From Meiothermus sp. (GTDB lineage: Bacteria > Deinococcota > Deinococci > Deinococcales > Thermaceae), in contig NZ_JANXCG010000084.1 of assembly GCF_025060375.1 (NCBI RefSeq), positions 1 through 52,901 on the forward strand: 52,901 nucleotides of DNA. The letters are read 5' to 3'. The notes under the pieces are model-generated. The model saw only the letters and a program-made list of their open reading frames with translations. It searched no databases and was not told where the DNA came from. Position 1 is the first letter of the stretch, and each line of letters opens with the position of its first letter. Shown here piece after piece: positions 46,892 to 52,901 of the stretch. A program made the position numbers and the translations under genes.

Positions 46892-48625
46892 CTACTCCTT
46901 GGCAAAAACCGTCTCGATGTAGGGGGCCTGGCCGACGATGGAGTTGATCTGCTCCTTGGGGAACATCCCGCCCAGCCGGGTCAGGCGGGCCGGGTTGTAG
47001 GCCGGGGCCACGGTGTAGATGATGGGCAGGTTCTCCGCCACTACCCGCTGGAACTGAACATAAATCTGCCGACGTTGGGCCTGGTCGAGGGTGGTCGCGC
47101 CCCGCTTCATCAGGGTGTCGATGAGCACCTCGAAGGCCTCCACCTTGGCCGGGCGCTTACCGCCTACGCCCAGGTTCCACATGTGCAGGCTACCGTCCAG
47201 CTCCCAGACGTTGCGGCTAAAGGCCGGCTCGATGCCCCCAGTGAGGCCGATCAGGATGGCGTCAAACTCGCGCGTGCCGTCGGCCGCCGGGCTGGTGAGC
47301 TGGCGCACCAGCTCGTTGAAGTCGATGGGCCGGTACTCCACCTTAACCCCGATCTTGCGCGCCTCGTCGCGGAAGATCTGGGCGATACGCTCCCGCACGG
47401 TGTTGCCCTGGTTGGTCACCAGGTTGAACTCCAGCACCCGGCCCTGGGCGTTCACCAGCCAGCCGTCGCGGTTCTTAGTGCGGAAGCCTAGCTCCGCCAG
47501 CAGCTGCTGGGCCCGCTGGGGGTTGAACTCGTACTTGGGCACATCATCGGTGAAGAAGGCCTTGTTGGGGATGGAGATGGGGCTCCACTGGGGCTGGCCC
47601 AGGCCGCCTAGGGCCACCTCGATCATGGACTTCTTGTCCATCAGGTGGGCCATGGCCCGGCGGAACTTGACCTGGCGGAAGAGGTTTTCCTTGAAGGGGT
47701 CCTTGTGGTTCCAGTTGAAGACGATGAAGTTGGTGCCCAGGGTCACATCCACGTTGGGGAAGATTTCAGCCCGCAGACGGCCAGCGCGGATGCGCTCCAG
47801 CACCTGGGCCACCTGGTCAGCGTTGGCCGCCGCAAAGGTATCCGCATCCCCGGCCAGGAAGCGGGCCAGCTGGGCGTTCAGGTCAGGCACGATCTGCACC
47901 GTGTAGCGCTCGAGGTAGGCCACCGGGTTGTTGCGCTCATCCACGCCCCAGTAGTTGGGGTTGCGCACCAGCACCACCCGCTCGCCCTTTACGTAGCTCT
48001 CCAGCTTGAAGGGGCCCCCCGAGACAATCTGGGCCGGCGGGGTGTCCAGGTTCCACAGGGCCTGGAGTTGCTGAACCCCAGCCCGGTAGGCCGGCTCAAA
48101 GATGTGCTGAGGCACGATGTACCAGCCTTGGATGAGGGCAGGCGCGTAGGGCTTGGGGAAGTCAGCCCGAACGGTGTACTGGTCAACCTTGGTCCAGCGA
48201 ATGGGCTGGCCGTCCAGGATGAAGCTACTGCGGGCATTGGAGTTAACCCGCTGGTCGGCGTGCACGGTCGCGCTAAAGATCACGTCATCAGCGGTGATAG
48301 GCCGCCCATCCGACCAGCGCGCCCCCTCGCGCAATCGGAAGATGACCGTAAGGCCGTTGTTGCGAATCTCCCAGGACTTAGCCAACCGACCTTCTGGGGC
48401 CTGGGTATAGGGGTCGTAGGAGGTGAGGTAGGGCAGGAAAAGCGAGATGATGTCGGTGGAAGAGGTTTCCCGAGCCACGAAGGGGTTCCAGGTGCGGGGG
48501 TCAGAGATAGAGGTGATCCGGTAGGCGCCACCCTGGCGGCCTATCTCGGTACCCTTGAAAACCTTGGGCTGGGCTAGGGCCGCCCCAGCCAGGACCAACA
48601 AGCCTAGGAAAAGGATTTTTCTCAT
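46892..48625 (-). CDS. Peptide-type ABC importer, extracytoplasmic binding protein
   Basis: SBP_bac_5 family binding protein, 577 residues. Signal peptide MRKILFLGLLVLAGAALA, ending in Ala with no lipobox, so a soluble periplasmic protein. Family motifs: LAKSWEIRNNGLTVIFRLREGARWSDGRP (split by the usual D/G turns), TADDVIFSA, GPFKLESYVKGERVVLVRNPNYW, and VKFRRAMAHLMDKKSMIE. First gene of the importer operon, with AGGAGG before the ATG at 48625. Substrate unknown; the family takes peptides, nickel, opines or sugars. Confidence 0.93.
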   Translation of the reverse strand: MRKILFLGLLVLAGAALAQPKVFKGTEIGRQGGAYRITSISDPRTWNPFVARETSSTDIISLFLPYLTSYDPYTQAPEGRLAKSWEIRNNGLTVIFRLREGARWSDGRPITADDVIFSATVHADQRVNSNARSSFILDGQPIRWTKVDQYTVRADFPKPYAPALIQGWYIVPQHIFEPAYRAGVQQLQALWNLDTPPAQIVSGGPFKLESYVKGERVVLVRNPNYWGVDERNNPVAYLERYTVQIVPDLNAQLARFLAGDADTFAAANADQVAQVLERIRAGRLRAEIFPNVDVTLGTNFIVFNWNHKDPFKENLFRQVKFRRAMAHLMDKKSMIEVALGGLGQPQWSPISIPNKAFFTDDVPKYEFNPQRAQQLLAELGFRTKNRDGWLVNAQGRVLEFNLVTNQGNTVRERIAQIFRDEARKIGVKVEYRPIDFNELVRQLTSPAADGTREFDAILIGLTGGIEPAFSRNVWELDGSLHMWNLGVGGKRPAKVEAFEVLIDTLMKRGATTLDQAQRRQIYVQFQRVVAENLPIIYTVAPAYNPARLTRLGGMFPKEQINSIVGQAPYIETVFAKE

Positions 48626-48708
48626 GATGCCTCCTGTACCATTCAAGGCTAAACTACACCACCCTCGCTCTCCGCAAACGGAACTGAAGCGAGCATGGAC
48701 TTGGTACA

Positions 48709-48737
48709 AAGCTATACAGCCACTTCTTGACTGTCAA
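48709..48737 (-). promoter_or_regulatory. Probable promoter of the importer operon with palindromic -35
   Basis: On the minus strand TTGACA (48737-48732), a 17-nt spacer and TAGCTT (48714-48709); TATAGC with a 15-nt spacer is the alternative. TTGAC-T-GTCAA (48727-48737) is an 11-bp palindrome around the -35. The leader to the ATG would be about 80 nt. The rest of the gap from 48626 to 48797 shows nothing else. Confidence 0.5.
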
Positions 48738-48797
48738 GGGCTCAACGCGGAATTTGCGACCAATGAGCATCCACCAAACGGTGGATAGGGCAAGGCC

Positions 48798-48845
48798 AAA
48801 AAGCAGAGCCCCCCTTCAGGTACAGGAGGTCTGCTGGAGGGGGGC
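48798..48845 (-). terminator. Rho-independent terminator after secG
   Basis: On the minus strand GCCCCCCTCCAG (48845-48834) pairs with CTGAAGGGGGGC (48819-48808), 12 bp with one mismatch. The T run reads off 48802-48798. Confidence 0.8.
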
Positions 48846-48850
48846 CTTGG

Positions 48851-49078
48851 CTAGCGCTGGAAGTAGCGAAAGGAAAAGGCCAGGAGGACGAATATAGCCC
48901 CAAGAATGATGGTGATGCGGTAAAGCCCACCGGTCACCCCGCGGGTGCTGAAAAGGTCGGTGGCGCCACCAAACATGTCCCCTGCCCCTTGCCTGGGCTC
49001 TTGGGAAAGCACCAGGTAGACCAGAAAACCGGCCACCACGATGTAGAGGAATATCAGGGCATTCTGCAGCAGTTCCAA
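48851..49078 (-). CDS. secG: Preprotein translocase subunit SecG
   Basis: Small auxiliary subunit of SecYEG. 75 residues with two TM segments (about 7-24 and 51-71) around a cytoplasmic loop with the family's Gly-rich SQEPRQGAGDMFGG and GATDLFSTRGVTGGLYRIT. It follows tRNA-Leu by 16 nt on the same strand and is followed by a terminator, so a shared transcript from the tRNA promoter is likely. Confidence 0.93.
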   Translation of the reverse strand: MELLQNALIFLYIVVAGFLVYLVLSQEPRQGAGDMFGGATDLFSTRGVTGGLYRITIILGAIFVLLAFSFRYFQR

Positions 49079-49094
49079 CGCGCGCCTCCTCGTT

Positions 49095-49180
49095 TGGTGC
49101 CGGGAGTGGGACTCGAACCCACATGGCTGCTAACCGCCCGATTTTGAGTCGGGTGCGTCTACCGATTCCGCCATCCCGGC
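49095..49180 (-). tRNA. tRNA-Leu (anticodon CAA)
   Basis: 86 nt including encoded CCA. Acceptor GCCGGGA/TCCCGGC, class II long variable arm (GCGGTTAGCAGCCAT region), anticodon stem CCCGA/TCGGG with loop CTCAAAA (anticodon CAA, reads UUG), T loop GGTTCGAGTCC. Confidence 0.97.
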
Positions 49181-49192
49181 AAACCGGCAAGT

Positions 49193-50587
49193 CTAGACTA
49201 TAGCCCCTTTTGCCCTCCTGCGCAAGCCAACCAGCCCAAGGAGCCCAGCCAGCCCGACCGCCCAGTCGCCCAGGCGCACGTAGGGGGTTTGAGCCTGCCG
49301 ATAGGCAAAGCTACTCCCCAGAAAACCAGCCTGGCGCTGGGGAAGCCGCGCCGTCACCCGGCCATAGGGGTCCACAACGGCGGTCACCCCGTCGTTTCCC
49401 GCCCTGAGAAGCCAGCGGCCCGTCTCGACCGCCCGTAAGCGGCCCATCTGAAAGTGCTGCAGGCCGCCAAAGCTAGGGCCATACCACGCGTCGTTGGAGG
49501 CCAGCACCAGTACCTCAGCACCCTGCAGGACCAGGGCCCGGGCCACCGAGGGGAAAACCGACTCGTAGCATATGAAAGCCCCATAGCGTCCCAGAGGAGC
49601 GTACCCCTGGCCCGGGGTTCGCCCCACCAGCTCCCCTTCAAAGCCCAGCGCCCGGAAGAAGAAGCGATACAGGGGACGCAAAGCCTCATCCCAAGGAAAA
49701 CGCTCGCCAAAGGGTACCAGCCGATTTTTATCGTACTGATAGACAATTCGAGCCTCCTTGAACAGAACTATTCGGTTGGAAAAGCCGGTCTCAAGGCCGC
49801 TCAAAAGCTCGCGGGGACCCAGCAGGAGGGCCAAACCGGGGGGCAGGTGGGCCACCGCGGTCTCAGGCCAGACCACCACCGCAGCCTCGGGGTAGGCCCG
49901 CAGGCCCTGACGGGTGAGTTCTTGATAGATCTCCTCGGCAGGGAAGCCCTCGAGCTTCCTCAAAGGGTTGATGTTGCCCTGCACTAGCAAGGCGGTTTGG
50001 TTGCCTACCTCCTGGGGCAGCGGCCAGAACCAAAGCGCCCCCCATACCCCCAGCACCCCGACCAGCCCAAGCCCTGCCCGGGAGAAGAGCACCCCCTCAG
50101 CCCAGAGGCGCCCTCCCCAGTAAAGCAAGCCCAGCGCGACCCCCAGCACCCCCAAAGAGAGCAGATAAACCCCTCCCAAAGCGGCCAGCATCCGCCCTGG
50201 GGCCTCCACCAAGGCGTAGCCCAGAAACCCCCAGGGAAAAGCCAGCTCGCCTAAAGAAGTAAGGTACTCCTGCACCACCCAGAGCCCGGCTCGAGCCAGC
50301 GGCCGGCCCCGCGTAAGCCCGAATACCCCAGCCCAAAGGACAGCCTTGACCAGAACCAGGGGCAGGTAGGGCACTGCCCCCCAAGGGGTCTCAAAGAGCA
50401 GCACAAAGCTCAAGGGAAGCCATACCAGGTGTACCCCCCAGAACCCCACCCCTGCCCAGAACCCAAAGCCGAGCCCACCCCAAAACAGCAGACCCGCCAA
50501 GGGCAGAGGGGCAAGGAAGCCCAGGGGGCTTGGGGGAAGGCAAAGGGCCAGACCCCCACCCAGCAACAACGGAACCCAAAGGCGCAC
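49193..50587 (-). CDS. lnt: Apolipoprotein N-acyltransferase
   Basis: Adds the third acyl chain to lipoproteins on the periplasmic face of the inner membrane. 464 residues: about six to seven TMs in the first 200 and one at the end, flanking a nitrilase-type domain with the triad Glu in VVWPETAVAHLP, Lys in YDKNRLVPFGERFPW and Cys in FICYESVFP. The start is GTG 50587, 6 nt after TATGCT (50594-50599), so leaderless; an in-frame extension to 50665 crosses that box. The promoter of tRNA-Leu lies inside its last codons. Lipoprotein genes at 22475 and 52315 (minus) are possible clients. Confidence 0.92.
   Translation of the reverse strand: MRLWVPLLLGGGLALCLPPSPLGFLAPLPLAGLLFWGGLGFGFWAGVGFWGVHLVWLPLSFVLLFETPWGAVPYLPLVLVKAVLWAGVFGLTRGRPLARAGLWVVQEYLTSLGELAFPWGFLGYALVEAPGRMLAALGGVYLLSLGVLGVALGLLYWGGRLWAEGVLFSRAGLGLVGVLGVWGALWFWPLPQEVGNQTALLVQGNINPLRKLEGFPAEEIYQELTRQGLRAYPEAAVVVWPETAVAHLPPGLALLLGPRELLSGLETGFSNRIVLFKEARIVYQYDKNRLVPFGERFPWDEALRPLYRFFFRALGFEGELVGRTPGQGYAPLGRYGAFICYESVFPSVARALVLQGAEVLVLASNDAWYGPSFGGLQHFQMGRLRAVETGRWLLRAGNDGVTAVVDPYGRVTARLPQRQAGFLGSSFAYRQAQTPYVRLGDWAVGLAGLLGLVGLRRRAKGAIV
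49197..49225 (-). promoter_or_regulatory. Promoter of tRNA-Leu inside the 3' end of lnt
   Basis: On the minus strand TTGCGC (49225-49220), a 17-nt spacer and TATAGT (49202-49197), 16 nt before the tRNA 5' end at 49180. The lnt stop codon (49193-49195) is just downstream of the -10. Confidence 0.65.
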
Positions 50588-50697
50588 GGCCCAAGCATAA
50601 ACGACCCCCACCCTCAGCGCGCCACATGACGGGGACTGCTCAGGTGCAGATATGAGCGAGGGCAAGGGGAGCTTTCGTGGCAGAATGGCTAACAGCC

Positions 50698-51408
50698 ATG
50701 CGCATAGGAATTATCGCTGAAATTCACGCCAATCTGCCGGCCCTCGAGGCCGCCTTGGAAGCCCTGCGCAAAGAAGGGGTGGAGCAGGTGCTGGCGGTGG
50801 GGGATCTGGTGGGGTATGGGCCCCACCCCCGGCAGGTCATCCGCAAACTGGACCGGGAGGGCATTCCCTGCGTTCCTGGAGCAGCCGACTTGCGGGTGGC
50901 CTACCCCCTTCCCACCCACCGCCGCGAGGGCATCGCCGAGGTAACCATTGCCTGGACGCGCGAACAGCTCAGCGAGCGAGAAGTGGGTTTCCTGCGGAAC
51001 CTGCGCCTGCGCCACCGCTGCGAAACCCCCGGGGGTCGCCTCCTGGTCTTCCACGGGTCACCCGAAGACCCTGAGCAGAAAATAGACCTGAACGAGGCCC
51101 ACCCCCAGGAAATCCTCGGGATGCTGGAGCGCATCCGCTCCCGCTACGCGGTGGTGGCAGGGAAGCACATCCCCTTTCGCCGGGCAGTGCACAAAGGGCT
51201 GGTCTTCGACCCAGGATCGGTGGGGCTCAGCCTCGGTGGGGAGCCCGGAGCCGACGTGCTGATCCTAGAGGACGACATCCATGGGGAGCTGCTGAACCGC
51301 TTCCTCAAACTCCCCTACGACTACGGGCAGGTAGCCTTCGACCTCGCCGCTTGGGAGCTTCCCGAGGTGTTGATTGAGGTGGTGCGGCAGGGGCGCTTTC
51401 CCCAATAG
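50698..51408 (+). CDS. Metallophosphoesterase-like protein with degenerate metal site
   Basis: 236 residues of the calcineurin-like/YfcE fold: MRIGIIAEIHANLPALEAAL, AVGDLVGYGPHP, LLVFHGSP and GKHIPF stand where active relatives have SDxHGNLPAL, GDxVGYGP, HGSP and GHTHIPF. Several ligands are changed: the first Asp is Glu8, GNHD is G61-A-A-D64, and GHTH is shortened to GKH. His10, Asp36, His119 and His157 remain. It may be a binding protein or have altered activity. The start is ATG 50698; an in-frame start at 50677 would put extra residues before the conserved first strand. Confidence 0.8.
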   Translation: MRIGIIAEIHANLPALEAALEALRKEGVEQVLAVGDLVGYGPHPRQVIRKLDREGIPCVPGAADLRVAYPLPTHRREGIAEVTIAWTREQLSEREVGFLRNLRLRHRCETPGGRLLVFHGSPEDPEQKIDLNEAHPQEILGMLERIRSRYAVVAGKHIPFRRAVHKGLVFDPGSVGLSLGGEPGADVLILEDDIHGELLNRFLKLPYDYGQVAFDLAAWELPEVLIEVVRQGRFPQ

Positions 51409-51462
51409 ATTTTGTAGTCTCGGTGCAACTTCCAGGGCCGAAGGAGGTATAAATTGTGGCCC

Positions 51463-51780
51463 ATGACCAAAAACGAAGGGCCCACCCTGGAGGCTCTCCT
51501 GGAGCTCCTGGGCCAGCGCGGCGTGTACACCATCCTGCGCGCGCTGCGGGATGGCCCTCTGCGCTTCGGGAGCCTTCAACAGGCTACCGCCCTGCCCCCC
51601 CGCAGCCTCTCCCTGAGGCTCAAGGAGCTGGAGGAGCTGGGCCTCATCCGCCGCACCGAGCACCCCGAGGTGCCCCCCCGGGTGGACTACGCCCTCACCG
51701 CCAGAGGCCAGGGCCTGCAACCTGCCCTGGAAGCCCTGGCGGCCTGGGAGGCCCAGGCTAGCGGGGCTCGCTCAGGGTGA
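51463..51780 (+). CDS. HxlR/MarR-type winged-helix regulator
   Basis: Transcription regulator, 105 residues. LELLGQRGVYTILRALRDG, LRFGSLQQATALPPRSLSLRLKELEELGLI and the wing RRTEHPEVPPRVDYALTARG match the HxlR family pattern, with LSLRLKELEELGLI as recognition helix. No cysteine in the usual sensing position is seen. TATAAA (51448-51453) ends 9 nt before ATG 51463, suggesting a leaderless message. AAGGAGGT just upstream would instead suit the in-frame TTG at 51454, so the start is open by three codons. Its end overlaps the convergent lipoprotein gene by 23 nt. Confidence 0.85.
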   Translation: MTKNEGPTLEALLELLGQRGVYTILRALRDGPLRFGSLQQATALPPRSLSLRLKELEELGLIRRTEHPEVPPRVDYALTARGQGLQPALEALAAWEAQASGARSG

Positions 51781-52315
51781 AACGGCGTTCCTCCTCTGCC
51801 ACCACCCGCGTGCCCTCCAGCACCAGCCAGCGCAGAGCGTAGGTGCCGGGCACCGCAGGCGGCTCGAAGCGGTAGAGCAGCTCGAGCCAGGTGCGGTAGC
51901 GGAAGGACTCCAGCCCACGGGCATCCCGCTCGAAGGGGCCGCACTGCAACTTGTACACAGCCCTCTCCAGGCTCACCCCAAAGCCCGGGGGAGCCGACAG
52001 CACCTCCAACCGCACCTCGGGCGCCGGGCGCTCGTGCTGGCTTCCTTGCCGGCAGCGCACCAGGGCATCGGGGAAGGGAGGGGCGATGCGCTCCGGGAAG
52101 CCAAGCTCGAGGCTGAAGTACACACCAAAGGTCAGGGCACTCGCGTGGGTCCTCCATCGCCGCTCCTCGTAGCGGCGCAGACCGTACAGGGGAGCCCCAG
52201 CTGGGCTCGTGAAGACGGGGAACTCGTCCAGGTCGTAGGGATAGTAGGGGGCACTGCCCAGAGGTGTGGGAGCACAGGCCGCAAGCAGCAGAACCAGCAG
52301 GTGCACCCTTCGCAT
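51758..52315 (-). CDS. Lipoprotein of unknown function
   Basis: 185 residues. Short signal with lipobox LLAAC (Cys at about 14), then a Tyr/Pro-rich segment (PYYPYDLDEFPVF) and a beta-rich domain with two further cysteines (VRCRQG, LQCGPF) that may pair. I do not recognise the family. TAGGCT (52322-52327) ends 6 nt before the ATG, so probably leaderless. Confidence 0.7.
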   Translation of the reverse strand: MRRVHLLVLLLAACAPTPLGSAPYYPYDLDEFPVFTSPAGAPLYGLRRYEERRWRTHASALTFGVYFSLELGFPERIAPPFPDALVRCRQGSQHERPAPEVRLEVLSAPPGFGVSLERAVYKLQCGPFERDARGLESFRYRTWLELLYRFEPPAVPGTYALRWLVLEGTRVVAEEERRFTLSEPR

Positions 52316-52317
52316 GC

Positions 52318-52330
52318 CCTTAGCCTAAGG
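52318..52330. promoter_or_regulatory. 13-bp palindrome covering the -10 of the lipoprotein gene
   Basis: CCTTAG-C-CTAAGG, a perfect inverted repeat around one base. It contains the -10 hexamer TAGGCT of the minus-strand lipoprotein gene. A bound repressor would block it; inference from position. Confidence 0.4.
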
Positions 52331-52361
52331 CTCGGGCAGCTTAGTTGCATGACAGGCTGGC

Positions 52362-52901
52362 TCAGGCCGCCGGGTAGACCTCGAAGATGCCAGCAGCCCC
52401 CATCCCCCCGCCGATACACATGGTCACCATGCCCAGCCCGCCCCCGCGCTTCCCCAGCTCGTGCACAAGCTGGGTAGTCAGCTTAGCCCCGGTGGCCCCC
52501 AGGGGGTGGCCCAGGGCGATGGCCCCCCCGTTGACGTTCACCACCTCGGGGTTCATCCCAAGCTCCCGCATGACTGCCAGCACCTGGGCGGCAAAGGCCT
52601 CGTTGAACTCGATGAGCTTCAGGTCTTCCAGCCGAACCCCGGCCTTGGCTAGGGCCTTAGGTACCGCTTTGATGGGCCCTACCCCCATGATGTCGGGCTC
52701 AACACCCCCCGTAGCAAAGGAGACAAAGCGGGCCAGCGGCTTCAGGCCTAGCTCCTGGGCCTTCTCCCTGCTCATCACCAGCAGGGCCGCCGCTCCATCG
52801 GAGTAGGGCGAGGCGTTGCCGGCGGTCACGGTGCCGCCCTCCTTGAAGGCCGGCTTGAGCTTAGCCAGGCGCTCTAAGGAGGTGTCGGCCCGGGGCAGCT
52901 C
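52362..52901 (-). CDS. Thiolase (acetyl-CoA C-acyltransferase), N-terminal part beyond window
   Basis: C-terminal 179 residues of a thiolase, which either condenses two acetyl-CoA or cleaves 3-ketoacyl-CoA. Visible motifs: [32 protein letters not shown], the His motif [17 protein letters not shown] and the second catalytic Cys in [14 protein letters not shown]. The first catalytic Cys lies outside the window. The frame is open through the window edge. Confidence 0.95.
   Translation of the reverse strand, partial: ELPRADTSLERLAKLKPAFKEGGTVTAGNASPYSDGAAALLVMSREKAQELGLKPLARFVSFATGGVEPDIMGVGPIKAVPKALAKAGVRLEDLKLIEFNEAFAAQVLAVMRELGMNPEVVNVNGGAIALGHPLGATGAKLTTQLVHELGKRGGGLGMVTMCIGGGMGAAGIFEVYPAA

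Overview
The window looks like a chromosomal stretch of a thermophilic bacterium of the Thermaceae (Deinococcus-Thermus), most likely Meiothermus or a close relative. The grounds are GC-rich DNA with GC-rich third codon positions, a LysN-like aminotransferase of the alpha-aminoadipate lysine route, MutS2, a carotenoid-type desaturase, and many genes whose -10 box (TAnnnT) lies only 5-10 nt before the start codon, the leaderless arrangement common in this phylum. The species assignment is inference. No insertion sequence, prophage, CRISPR array, rRNA or integration site was seen. Coding density is very high and no gene-free stretch exceeds 300 bases; the largest gaps (33184-33447, 48626-48797) are described below.

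Layout. 1-2324: RNase R (cut by the window edge) behind a class III aminotransferase. 3628-5533: a Wzz-like protein and PRPP synthetase, tail to tail. 5593-10431: a membrane-anchored phospholipase D-like protein, Maf, then the cell-shape group MreC-MreD-PBP2. 10385-12919 (minus): a carotenoid desaturase-like flavoprotein and two tandem peroxiredoxins, one secreted and one cytosolic. 12977-17572: a PP2C phosphatase and a membrane Ser/Thr kinase with a C-terminal beta-propeller, divergent from a large unknown protein across one shared -10 box. 17620-20848: an MFS transporter, YbaB-RecR, and a compact roadblock-roadblock-DUF3467 operon. 20849-24798: moaB and moaA divergent, a DUF4091 lipoprotein, and argB. 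24856-33666: tRNA-Val with terminator, a small anchored protein, an orphan OmpR-type regulator, MutS2 divergent from an LptA/OstA-like protein, the LysN-like aminotransferase, RsuA, a ferredoxin-NADP reductase and a 72-residue orphan. 33779-38536: FabI, an S1 protein, acyl-CoA dehydrogenase, PyrD and a secreted HtrA-type protease. 38580-41859: two tandem deoxynucleoside kinases, a patatin-like hydrolase and a DUF4139-like secreted protein. 41994-48625 (minus): a complete oligopeptide-type ABC importer whose two permeases carry large extra membrane insertions. 48851-50587 (minus): SecG, tRNA-Leu(CAA) and Lnt. 50698-52901: a degenerate metallophosphoesterase, an HxlR-type regulator, a lipoprotein and the C-terminal part of a thiolase.

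How the genes fit together. Most of the window is housekeeping: envelope growth (MreCD, PBP2, Lnt, SecG, LptA-like, Wzz-like), nucleotide supply (Prs, PyrD, two dNKs, Maf), DNA repair (RecR, MutS2), fatty acid metabolism (FabI, acyl-CoA dehydrogenase, thiolase) and molybdopterin synthesis (MoaA/B). The less ordinary parts are the kinase/phosphatase/unknown-protein locus, the roadblock operon, the enlarged ABC permeases, a metallophosphoesterase that has lost several metal ligands, several palindromes placed on promoters, and a strong excess of the hexamer CTCGAG. Most convergent gene pairs overlap or abut with no terminator between them.
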